A stretch of 64,000 nt of DNA from Cannabis sativa (taxonomy: Eukaryota; Streptophyta; Magnoliopsida; Rosales; Cannabaceae), in NCBI RefSeq assembly GCF_029168945.1, contig NC_083603.1, positions 48,742,406 to 48,806,405 of the forward strand, in the 5' to 3' direction. This document shows positions 35,294-46,780 of this stretch, in pieces. The translations under genes and the position numbers were made by a program. How positions within the stretch are numbered: position 1 is the stretch's first letter; each line of letters opens with the position of its first letter. The notes under the pieces were generated by a model. The model did not search any database, had not been told where the DNA came from, and saw only the letters and a program-made list of their open reading frames with translations.

Positions 35294-38200
35294 ATGGCCG
35301 AACAGTTAACCCAGTCGGCTCTCAAGAAGACGATGCTGTTCATCAGGTGATTAATTAATAAAAGTATTTAAGGCTTAAACCTTGATCATCAAAACGTGCA
35401 TATATATATATATATATCTTATTTATATAAATTTTAATATTACTTTAATTGTACAACATTTTTCTCCATGTATTAAATATATGGCCCTTATTGTCGTAGA
35501 TATAGATATATTTATATATATTGTTAATTATAATATATATACTTCGCTTTCAAAAGTACTAAATTATCTTTAAGGTATTACCTAAAATAATTAATCACAT
35601 ATTTACATGACTAACAATTATAGATATTATATAATATAAATAAATTGATGGAATATGATTCAACATGAGTTTAATTAATAATTCATTATTATTAATGTTG
35701 TATATGTAGTGGGAATAATAAGGAAATTAGTGGGGAAGATGTGGGAGCTGCAGAAACCTTAAATGATGAGAGTAATAAGGTGTTGATGATGAAGAGTGAA
35801 GAAGTGCAAGCTGGACAGGATCCCAATGCAAGCTTTGATCCTGTTAGGAGAATTGCCTGTGGATTTAATCACTTTCTCATCCATAAGTTCTAGTAAGATA
35901 ATAATATTTATACATACCCACAAGTTTTATGGTAAAAGCTAGCTCTTAAAAATGAGTTTATTATATGCACTTCTTTATATGTTTTTGTCATCCTCATATA
36001 TAGTTTTAATTACATAATTTTTTGTATATTATAGTTATATTTAAGATATTTTATAATTTTTTTTTAAAATCAAAATAATTTAATGTATTGAAAATAAAGT
36101 TTAGATGCATGCGTGTTTTTTATTTTATACGATAGTTTGAATCCTACTATTTATTATAAAATTTTACTACATATTTCAAATAATTACAATATATATTATT
36201 ATTAAATAAAAATTGAAATTATAATCTTTTGAATGTTAAAAATTAAAAATGATGCATCATCAGTGCATCTATTTTCAAACAATATTTTTTCTTAATCATT
36301 AATATTTTGAAATCTGACTTCAATCTAGACCTTGGAATCCGAACGGACCATGTCCCCGACTTTGGACCTGGACTCGGCCTCCGATTCTAGCTTCGAACCC
36401 GAATCCAACTTAAATAAAATCAATAAATGAAAATTATCATAAAATTTACAGAACACACTTTTGTTTTCTGTTTTCAAAATTAAAAAATAAAAATACTTAT
36501 AAACCGTATTTTTATTTTTCAAAATTAAAATTTAAAAATAAAAAAGTATATTAATATATATGTATATAAATATATAATTGTACTAATGTGATTTGTTATG
36601 CATATATGGGATGATTTTGCAGCAGGTATCCTGATTATTTTCGTCAACTTGCCGAAGCACAACATCCCAAGGTAAGTTCGTGGGTAGACCTAATTAACTA
36701 AATACACTTTTTTCTTTGTTTAACAGAAGAGAAAAAAAAAATACAAGTGAGAAAGATATATTTTTTTTTTACAAAATAGAACAATTTTTTTTAAAACAAA
36801 TTACAAAAGTATTTCAACACAATTTATATTCATTTTTTACTCTTTATTTTATTTTTTATTTACAAAAATACTTCTTAATATAAGTCAAAATAATAGACTA
36901 CTTTTTTAGTTGTTTTATAGTTTATTTATAGATATATTATAGTTGTCATATAGTTATTTTTTTTGGTTATTTTTTAGCTATTTTTATATTTTATTTACAG
37001 TTGTCATGAAATTAATTTCTAGTTGTTTTTAATTTTTTTTCTTATTTTTAATTTGCTAAAAAAGTGTGTTTTTGTAATTTTAAAACTTTAAAAAAATATT
37101 ATTTTAAATTGTAATATTGTAATATTGTAAGCAAAATTTAAAAAAATGTGTTTTTAAAAATTATAAAAAAAAAACTACTGTTTTTATACTCGTGATGTAA
37201 GACCAGTATTAAGTCAACTTAACATTAATTTTTTATTAAAACTATATAAAAAATTATTTAAATGACTAAATAAAATATTTAGTAAAATTATTAATTAGTG
37301 ACAGTTGAGAGTAAATAAAAAAAAATAATATTAATTGTAGTATAAATTTGACTAATATTATATTTTGTGTCAAAATTAACTAAATTTTTAGCATGTATAA
37401 TTTGGCACACCTTTTACACTTTGGAGCTTCAATTTTTTTAAGATGAGCCAAAATATAGTATACAATATTTTTATAGTTCTCCAATATTAGAGATATTACA
37501 TCTGCGTATACGTATGTATACATACATAAATGTATTATATATGATGCCAAACATGATATTAATAAAAGAAAATGAGAGTATATACATAAATGGAATTTAA
37601 ATTGCTCTTGCTAATGTGTCATTTTTTAATTGATTATGAAAGAAATAGATTTTATACTTTATTAATAATTGATTATGAAAGAAATAGATTTTATACTTTA
37701 TTAATAATTGATTATTAATTAATCCTAATTGTTTTTAAATGAACAGTTTCTTGTATTTGCTTGTTCTGATTCTCGAGTGAGTCCTTCTAATATTTTGAAT
37801 TTCCAACCTGGAGAAGCTTTCATGGCTCGCAACATTGCTAACTTGGTTCCAACTTTTGACAAGGTAAATAGTTTAGTATAAATTAATACTACAGAGTTTT
37901 CAAAGATCTAATATAATCCTTATCAACTTATTCTTTTTATTTGTTTATTAACTATACATTAGTTTACTGTTAATTAATACCTAACTACTTTAATTAATAT
38001 AGTCTAAATATTCTGGAGTTGGAGCAATTATTGAATATGCGGTAACACAGCTCAATGTAAGCTTTATTTTATTTTCCTCTTCTTAATTTTACTTTGAATT
38101 TGTAATGTATTATCCATCACTTTTTTTGTTAAAATTAAAAATATATGTCTTGGGCTTTGGTGATTAGAGTTGTAATTTTATCAGGTGGGGAAATCAAATT

Positions 38201-39593
38201 CCGAATTAGTCTCGTTTATATTTTAGTTTGTTTTAAGATATATATAACATAATAATCCATAAAAAAATGTTTTGTAGTGGCATAATTTCAATTTTTTTAA
38301 TTATTACACATTAAAAAAATACTAATGTTTACAATTTATTTCATCAATTTAAAAAATTCAAGGTGGAGAATATTTTGGTTATCGGTCATAGTCGGTGTGG
38401 TGGAATAGAGAGACTTATGTCTCATCCAGAAGATGGTTCAGTTCCTTTGTAAGATATATATATTTTTTTTTGATTATGAATTCAAATTATTAGCTTAGTT
38501 AGATTACTAATATATGTATTAGATTTGATTGATAATAGTTTATTGTGATATATGTTAATATGTCAAAATTTGTAGTGACTTCATAGATGATTGGGTCAAA
38601 ATTGCTCAATCTGCCAAGGACAAAGTCAAAGCTGAGCACAGTGATTTACCATTTGAGGAACAATGCGAAATATGTACTGAGGTAATACATATAATTAGTT
38701 GATTTATAAAAACAAAATCTTATACAAGTTATCATTTTATTAGATGATAAAAATGAGCTAACTAAAATATTGGTATATATATATATAGCATATATAATTT
38801 ATATTTACTACTAATTCATAAGATAGAAAAAGAGATTTTTGAGGAAAAAAAAAAGTAAAAAATGAAAATATATTTGTAAGGGAGGAGAGAGAGAAGTACA
38901 TTAATATTAAATTAAATAAAAAAGACAAAAATAACCAAAATAGGTAAATGAAAATCCATATATATTTATAATATAATAATAATTCACATTATATTATAAT
39001 CCACTAATTAAAAACAAGGAAAAAGAAGAAGAAGCCATAGACCAGTTTAATAAAAAGGAAATTTACATGGTATACTAGCTTTTGCCATTTTTTTACAAAA
39101 ATACTGTCAGCGGTATTTTTTTACTTTTTTACTGTGTTTTTTTATGTTTCATACTGCGGTATACTGTGTTAAGTTTCACTGGTGTTTTACTAGTGTTCTA
39201 CTGTTGTTTTGAGTTATACTGCTTTGTGTTTTACTGGTGTTTTATAAAAACACAGTATTTTTGAAAAAATTTCCGTGTGACAGTATTTTTGCAAAAGTTA
39301 ACCAAAATTTCAGTATTTTTGTAAGTTTCCCTTAATAAAATTATTGACAATAAGATAGATATATTAAATTAATAATATATGTATATATCATGTATATTAT
39401 ATTATCCTATAATACAGCTGTAACTCTAATATTGTTGGTTAATAATTTTGTGTAGGAAGCTGTGGATTTGTCACTAAACAATCTGCTTACTTATTCGTAC
39501 GTTAAGAAGGGAGTTGAAGAGAAAAAGATTGCACTTAGAGGTGGATACTATGATTTTGTGGTTGGAAATTTCAAGCTTTGGGAACTTGCATGA
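35294..39593 (+). CDS. beta-carbonic anhydrase (8 exons, 261 aa)
   Basis: Catalyses interconversion of CO2 and bicarbonate with a zinc ion. Exons: 35294-35346, 35710-35892, 36623-36671, 37747-37863, 38003-38056, 38363-38448, 38576-38681 and 39456-39593. All introns are GT..AG, and the sum of 786 nt gives 261 codons plus TGA. Exon 4 carries [20 protein letters not shown], with zinc ligand Cys101 and the Asp103/Arg105 dyad. Exon 6 carries VIGHSRCGG, with zinc ligands His161 and Cys164. The end, [20 protein letters not shown], is typical of plant beta enzymes. The N-terminus ([12 protein letters not shown]) is short, followed by an acidic, poorly conserved stretch. I see no clear chloroplast transit peptide, so a cytosolic form is likely but not proven. 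Intron 3 holds a 39-bp tandem duplication, intron 7 a MITE. A convergent, damaged duplicate lies at 46781-48273. Confidence 0.93.
36316..36408. other. GC-rich patch inside intron 2
   Basis: A short run (CCGAACGGACCATG .. CCGATTCTAGCTTCGAACCC) stands out against very AT-rich intron DNA. It contains repeated GACC/GACT and CGAA words. Possibly a fragment of a transposon or LTR; no family recognised. Confidence 0.4.
37628..37705 (+). repeat. 39-bp tandem duplication in intron 3
   Basis: Two identical copies (37628-37666 and 37667-37705) of the unit that begins AATTGATTATGAAAGAAATA, 40 bp before exon 4. Confidence 0.95.
39056..39331. mobile_element. ACTG-type TIR MITE in intron 7
   Basis: AGGAAATTTACA at the left, TGTAAGTTTCCC at the right, flanked by a perfect 9-bp duplication TTAATAAAA (39047-39055 and 39332-39340). 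It is about 125 bp upstream of the last exon and is the best preserved member of the family also seen at 55 and 1511. Confidence 0.88.
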
Positions 39594-41035
39594 CTGAAAT
39601 ATTAATTAATTTCACCCCACGTTTAAGTGTGATTGTGTTACAACTTATGCGTTAAATAATCAATAATGTATGCTTTAACTATTATACATGTGTGCTACTT
39701 ATACTTATAGTTTAAGCAAATAATATATTTATGCTGCTTCATTATGAAATATAGATTAGAGAGAATCTATAATGCAATACACTCTTTTTAAGAAAAATTA
39801 CATTTACAAATGACATTTTTATCTAATTTACAGAATTATTGTTGCTCATTTAACTTTACAAAAATAACGTGCTAGAGTTTCAAATTTATAACACGGTATA
39901 AAATGAGAGTCAAGACCTTCTCTCATCATTGTCAGTTCACTTTTTTTTCTTCTGTTTTTTTTTCCTTCATTTTTCTCTCAATCTTCTTTGTATGTGTACT
40001 GTAACCCATTTGCTTTATTTTATAATTTTTTTTTTTATCTTTATCTTTTTTTTATAATTTTTTCAAAAAAATTCTGACTATATTGATCATTGTTTAAGAT
40101 TAAAAATTAAACCGTCGTGTTCAACTTATAAAAATAATCATTTTAATATGTAAGAAACATATATTTTTTCTTGTTATCAAAGAAAATGACAAAATTAAAA
40201 GTATGTAATTAGTTTTTTTTTTTTTTTTTATTTGGCAAACAAAAAAAGAAATCATCAACCTAATCAAAATTTAATATACCAACTAATTTTATTATTATTT
40301 TTATGCATAGATTTCTTATTCTTTGTCTCTCTTCATTAAATTTTTTTAAGAAAAAATTTTGTTTAAATCTTTTAGTTACTATTTGGTTAACAAATATAAA
40401 ATAAACTAAAAGGATGACACTTTAATTTAAAATATATTTTTTTTCATAATGAAAAAAATATATACTTCCCACATATTAAAATTAAAATGATATATTAAAA
40501 AATAAATTATGATAATACTATTTTTGAGCTAAAATAGAGTGGTGTAATCAAAATTCTTTGTTAATTTTTTTTCATGAACATTTTTAAAAAAAATTATTGA
40601 GTGAGAGAAATGTACAATCTTTTTTAGAAAAAAAAAACACAAAAAGGAAAAAATAAAGAAAAAAGACATCTAATGGTTTCTCAGTTAAACAAAAAAAAAA
40701 AAAATGTAGACATTTTATGCACATGTTTCTAGGTTTTTTCTTTTAGACACTAATAGTTAAATATAAGTATTCTTTGCTGATGTGGCACATTAAAGATTGT
40801 GAATTGTTTGTGTAAAGTTATTGTTGTAAATAATTTTCTATTTATGTATATTAGTGAAAAAAATCCCCTCTTTTTATAATAGTGGTACAGCATAGTACGA
40901 ACCATTTTAGGGGCCCGAACAAAAAAATATACATATTTTTTAATAATTTTTAAAATATCATTTATTTATATAATAAGGGCAATTTTTTTTTTTTTTGCCT
41001 ATGACCTATTTCAAATCAAGGTCAGCCCTGACCAC
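39594..41035. other. 3' flank of the carbonic anhydrase gene
   Basis: The transcript end is probably within the first 200 bp (AATAATCAATAATGTATG near 39655). Beyond it the DNA is AT-rich. Near 39792 and 40848 inverted words (AAAATTACATTTACAA / TTGTAAATAATTTTC) could be the ends of a decayed TIR element of about 1 kb, but no target duplication was found. Confidence 0.4.
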
Positions 41036-41039
41036 AAAC

Positions 41040-42400
41040 ATAATTTGGGATTCCAACCACGAGATCGACATTTTTAAATTAAATTATTTAAGTTTGGTTA
41101 AAATATTTCAGTTGGGTCGGATTAAAAAAATTATATATATGTAGAAAATTACGTCATGCAATCTTTTCACTTTTTTTTTATCGTCTCTTCTTCACTTTTC
41201 ACTTTCTTTTCCATCGCCACTTCTTTATTTTCTCTATGTTCTTCTATTCCCTCTTTTGCATATAGCGCCAGTTTGGTACAGTTGTGCTGTGGAAAAAAGC
41301 AGCTGTAGTTGTGCTGTGAGAAAAAACAGCTGTAGCAAAACTGTGGAAAAAAGCTGAGCTGAGTGTTTGGTAAATTATAATTTTTAAAGTACTGTGAGTT
41401 GTTAAGATCTATTATAATGATAATGATAATATTATAATCTAGTTTATTATAATCACAAATATATAAAAACTTATTTTATTTAATATTTTTTTTATATATT
41501 TTTAATTTTTTTTAAATATAAATTTATATGCATTTGATAAAAATAATTTATAGTATTTTTTTATTATGTTTTATCAAATGTAAAAAAAAATTAGAAACTC
41601 AAGTATATAAGAAAAATTCTAAGTTGATGTTGTTTGTTAATAATAAAATAAAATATAAATTATTATTTTTTTTTTAAAAAAAAAAATAACAGATTTAATA
41701 ATTATCTATTTTATTATAATTAGTTTCATTTATTTTTTTTTTATTTTTTAATATGTAATAAATAAATAAATATGGTTTTAGCACAAGAAAAATTATTATA
41801 GTCTTTTAATCAAAACAGTTTTTTCTAAAAGTTGGATTGGAGCAGTTTCAGCTTTTAGCTGTAGCTTCTCTAAAATTTCTTCAAAAAGCTATTTTCTTAT
41901 TGTTTACCAAACACATTTTTATCACATTTTTTTTCAAAAAGCAGCTTTCAGCTTTTTCAAAAACTGTACCAAACGGGCCCATAGTCTTTTCTTCATTGAT
42001 TTCAGAAACAAATGTTTTATATTTTGCTCATTCATATTGTATACTATTGATATGAGTTTTGGTTTAAATCTAAATAAAATCAAAATCTGATTCTTTTAAA
42101 ATTACCTAGCCATATTTCATCGCTTGGCATGAGCGAAGGTAGCGTAATTGGATGTGCATTTTGCATCAATTAATGGAAAAGAGGGTGGAAAGTGAAGAAA
42201 AGATGGTGGAAAAGATAGTGGAAAGTGAAGAAGAGACTATAGAAAGACCGCATGTTGTCATTTTGAATATATATTTTTTATTTAATTCGACCAACGAACA
42301 TATTCTGACCCAACTGACAGATTGAAATGAACATTTTAATTGTTTAAAGAAAACAAAAGGGGCTTTTGGTGTGGGAAGCCACACCGTAATGCCATTTTTT
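41040..42400. mobile_element. TIR element with long degenerate arms, hosting a nested MITE
   Basis: The left arm (about 41080-41220: TTTCAGTTGGGTCGGATTAA, then GTCTCTTCTTCACTTTTCAC) and the right arm (about 42180-42340, reverse complement: CTGTCAGTTGGGTCAGAATA, then GTCTCTTCTTCACTTTCCAC) are inverted relatives. A different MITE (41266-41980) sits between them. Outer borders are approximate. Confidence 0.55.
41266..41980. mobile_element. TIR MITE (GTTTGGTACAG type)
   Basis: Left end CGCCAGTTTGGTACAGTT and right end ACTGTACCAAACGGGCCC are inverted, followed inwards by related GCAGCTGTAG / TTTCAGCTTTT words. ATAG occurs on both outer sides (41262-41265 and 41981-41984). Non-coding and AT-rich inside. 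Confidence 0.7.
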
Positions 42401-42567
42401 AATTTGTCACGCGCGACCAATCGAGAATTGCACCAATGGGGCACGAAATTCGTGCCACACTATAGACCTCCCCTATGGATTAATAAATAAGAAAAGTAGG
42501 TCCATTCATTTTCTTTTCTTTAATTTGATGCACGACATGTACTAATAAAAGAATTATTTTAGGTGAG

Positions 42568-43426
42568 TGTTAGCTCAAAATTTTATTGACATTAATGAAA
42601 CTCTTGATAATTAATGATCTGTAATAAATATTATAAGGAAATTAATAATATATCGATAAAAGCAATAATTTTTTACGTGATTTTGTAGTTAAAATCTACA
42701 TACGCTATGAGTCACTCTTATTTTTAAGTTTTCTTATTACAAGATAAACTTAACATAAATTCTCAATTGGAAAAGAACTGACCATCCCTTTTACAATGAT
42801 TTCTGCCCCTATTTATAAGAATTTACTATGACATTTATTCTTTCTAAAAATGTTCATTTTCTAAAAATGGGACCCATAATAAAAATATAAAATCATGTAT
42901 AATCATAAAATATCAATAATTAATGCTAATCGCCCTTCTAATTTATAATGTAATCACGAGGTTAAACCGATCTACCATTGATCGTCGTTATGATATGAAT
43001 TATTAGGTCTTTATAGTAAACGACATGTTAGATAAAGATAACTTCATTCATATCAGTCATTGTCATATATATTATATACTTTCTATTATATACAACACCT
43101 TCACTTTGATGTCATATTGCATCCATAATTCGAAACGAGATTACTTGCACCAAAGAACGAGTATCAGTGAACCGTACTAGCAACCATTGATTAAAGATTC
43201 CATAACTTTAATATGTTGTTGAATGTTTTATTCTTAGCTAAGTGGTCTTAGTGTACAACTACAAGCCACAACTTCATATATGAGTAAGGACTTTTCTGAT
43301 ATTTATATATAAATTATCCAATAATAAATATTAATAATTTAATATTCAAGCATATATCAAAATGTTCAACTCATTATTAATAATCAAAAATGTCTTTATA
43401 GAATTTTCAAGGCATAAACCCTAACA
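42568..43426. repeat. probable LTR (TGTTAG..CTAACA)
   Basis: TGTTAGCTCAAAATTT and ATAAACCCTAACA give inverted TGTTAG/CTAACA ends over 859 bp, a size normal for a copia LTR. The flanking pentamers do not match and no primer site or polypurine tract is clear, so this stays tentative. Confidence 0.4.
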
Positions 43427-44950
43427 CAAAACCACCATCTACAACGTGAAACCTGGAGCTCATGGATGTCATCTTGTCCCTTTGGGACCACAATTGTACC
43501 CCAAGCCATTAGAGTCTATAAATACATTATTCTCAAATGTGAGAGGGGATTGAAAAATCATTGTAACACTTCATGCCTAGAAATTCAAGCATTATCTTCC
43601 TCCATTATTGCTTTGAATATTTCTTTAAGTTTTTGAATTTTTACCTCTTCATCTTCAGTCCAAGTCTAGTGTTTGAGTTTTAATAAAACGAGCTTAAGTT
43701 AGTTGAAAAGTTTTCACCATCAACATTCGTCAAGTCACACAAGCCTGGTCTGAAGGGAGCAAGCTTTGTTGATGAGTGCTTCGATCTACCTTTAAACATC
43801 CAGTAGTTCTGATGGTGTAGAAGAATCAATAGTTAAGACTGGGGTGGTGCTCTTGGCCGTATTCTCGCTCATGAATTTGAAGAAGAACATTTTTGCTTTT
43901 TTCTCTCTCAAAATTCTATCTCAAATAAAATTTGGGCAAAAATAGTAAACAGGAAAGTTTTACTGTATTTAAACAACAAAGATGGTGAACCGCGTGAACT
44001 CAGACCAAGGGCCAAGTTGATATCCAAGAAAACACATTGTACATCCAACGATCTAGAAAAACGACCAGTTTTGCATTTAATGCATCGCTTGGAAACAAGG
44101 CATCCTCATCACGATATTCTCCTCAAGATATTCACTAATTTAATCAGTCATTGTTTCAAAATTTTACGCAACACGCATCCTTCCTCGTAAGCATGACTTT
44201 CATGAGCCAAAAAAATAATGCCACATGTCGCTTTATTTCAAAAAGCAAGAAGTTATCAACCGTAAACCAAGATGGTTTCAACTCAATTGTTTCAAGCCCA
44301 ATCGCAGGCCCAACCAAGATAATAGACTGGATTTATTAGCGAAGTCAAGCCTTATGGATGTTGGACATATGGCTTGTCCAGACAAGATACATCTCCGACA
44401 CAGTGTATCTCTGGATGGCATCAAATTAGATCTTCTAAATGAATGATTGATGGGCCTCCAGATATCCAGATCCATATCACATTAATTAATTAATTATCAA
44501 ATCCCACAATGTCAGGACTTAATTCCTAGGATTGTGTCCAAGAATAATATCTTCAGAATATAGAAACAAAGTAATTATTAATCAAGCATTAATGTATCTT
44601 TATTATCCACAAAGGTAGGACACTGTTTGACAACTATCAATTAACTTCCACATCAGCAAAAGATCAATGCCTCATGGGTTGGGCTTTATCACATGAGTCC
44701 AAAGTCAATTTAATATTTGTATTTACCCCATGAGTGGGCAAGGTGTGTACCAACTAGAACCCTAGCACTACAAATATAAGGAAACTCATTTTTGCAAAGG
44801 GTTAGAATCTCATTCTTTGAGTGCTCGGGTAAATTTTAGGGTTCAAATATTTGTGTAAATTATAAGAATTTTCAACTCTTATCATAATAATATTGACTCG
44901 TCTACGTCTACTAGACAGTTACAATACTTACCAGCATGGACATTTTTACT
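43427..44950. other. LTR-like non-coding DNA
   Basis: Less AT-rich than the surroundings, with TATA-like CTATAAATACATTATTC near 43515 and a TATTGACTCGTCTACGTCTA motif near 44890 like the end of the LTR at 6027-6989. No open frame with recognisable homology. Probably fragments of LTR elements. Confidence 0.35.
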
Positions 44951-45567
44951 TTTTTATTTATTGATATTTTAGATTAGTATTTTTTTAAATGATATTTATA
45001 TTTATTTATTATTTTAACTGAGCAATAGTATTTTCTATTTAATCTAGCATGTCGTGTGATTTTCTACTTGTGTTTTCAATTTTTTCAAAAAATAAAATAG
45101 AGTGTCTTATGCAAGATGCACCACTGCAGATTGGATGCACTCTCTTTTTTAACCAATTAAAAATGAACTAATTGGGAGGTCTATGTAAACATCCTTTATA
45201 TAGTGAGCTAGAGCATTCACAATAATTTCTCTAAAACAGAGAAGCTTTAAAATATTTAAAAAATCATACTTAAAAGTTTAAAAGATGATACAGTTGTTCA
45301 TTCTTTATTTTTAAGCTTTCTTTAAATTTATTGTTCGTGCTCTACATTTATAAAATATTATTCATTACTCTAAACATATTTTATGTATTATTTCTAGTTT
45401 GAATAATTATTTTTATATGGAGATATGTATATACATATATTATATATTTGAAATAAATAAAATATATTAAAATTAAAAAAAAAAGTAGAGTTTGGGTGAT
45501 GTATTTTAAAGAAATTGATGTATGGTGTAATATAAAAGTGTGTTGTAAAATAGAAAAAATAAACTTT
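44951..45567. other. AT-rich spacer
   Basis: No gene, repeat end or RNA gene visible. Confidence 0.5.
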
Positions 45568-45893
45568 CACTACAAAAAATCTTACTTTTAGTAACAACAA
45601 AATTTGTGACTAAAAGTGAAAAAGTCGTGACTAATTATAAATTATTATGCCTATGTTATGACTAAACGGTCCGTGACAAAAAGTATTAGTCACAAAAATT
45701 ACAATTTATTGTAACTAAATATATTTTTAGTCAACATTTGTAGTGACTAAAACTAAATTAATGACAATTTGTATCTAAAGACTACATTTTAGTCACAAGT
45801 AACATTTGGTTGTGATTAAAAGTCACATTTAGTCACAAAAAAATTATGTTGTGACTAAAAAATTGTCACTAAAAGTAGCAGTTTTTTGTAGTG
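45568..45893. mobile_element. CACTA-type MITE
   Basis: Starts CACTACAAAAAATC and ends GCAGTTTTTTGTAGTG, the En/Spm signature, with TTT on both sides (45565-45567 and 45894-45896) as the 3-bp duplication. The interior is filled with TAGTCAC/GTGACTA words in both orientations, as in subterminal transposase-binding repeats. Confidence 0.88.
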
Positions 45894-45896
45894 TTT

Positions 45897-46780
45897 TAGT
45901 GATGTATTTTGAAAGACGAAGTAAAGAAGAGTGCTCATATATATATATATATGTAATTGTATTTAGGGACTTTTTTATATAAAAACTCTTATTACAACTA
46001 GCGCTGCAACGTAAATTGCAACAAAAAATCGTATAGAAACCTCTATTGCAACTAGCTCTGCAACCACACTTTAGAAATCCAAACCGTAAATTTGAAAGAA
46101 AAATTTAAAAAAAATAATATATAGAATAATTCCCCTTGTATTTATAAATATAAATGTAAAAAGAAAAAAATTTCGTTAAATGTAATAGTACCACATGAGG
46201 GTCCAACTCGAAATTACATCTTTTATTATAAAAAGAATAAATAATTAGAGATAAATGAAATTATTAAATGTAGTTTGTCCAAAAATAAGATCTTTTACTT
46301 TAATAAAAAAAATAAATAAAAGGAAAGTATTGTATTTTTTCTAAAAATGATGTCTTTTATTTAAATTAAGAAGCCTTTTAAGTGTTTTGTATTTGTTTTT
46401 ATAAATCAAAATTAATAATTGTTTTGCTTAGATGGTTTTATTGTTTTACATTTACATAATTGATCCTTTGTTATTTTACTCTTTTGTAACACTATAGTAC
46501 CCAATAACTAGTAATTTTATAGATGTATAGATCATGACTATACACTGGATTGAAAATATTACAATATAAAAGAAGCAAACAAGACAAGAATAAACAATAA
46601 ATAAACGTTGCAATTTTTCTTATTATTAATTGTTGTATAACAAATTAGAAAAATGATGCTCTTAATTAACTAATTAATAAGTAAAACATACAGTACAAAC
46701 ATTAAACACAAGACATTATTAGTTATGAAACATAACTTGAAATTTGGGGTGTAAATTAAATTATAATTAATATTTAAGTA
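45897..46780. other. 3' flank of the second carbonic anhydrase copy
   Basis: AT-rich; a short direct repeat (TTGCAACTAGCGCTGCAAC / TTGCAACTAGCTCTGCAAC, with variation) near 45990-46065. No gene recognised. Confidence 0.45.

Noticed and set aside
43427..44950. Host gene in the less AT-rich stretch between the two carbonic anhydrases
   Set aside because: Frames of 62-73 codons overlap on both strands without domain motifs, and promoter and end motifs resemble LTRs.
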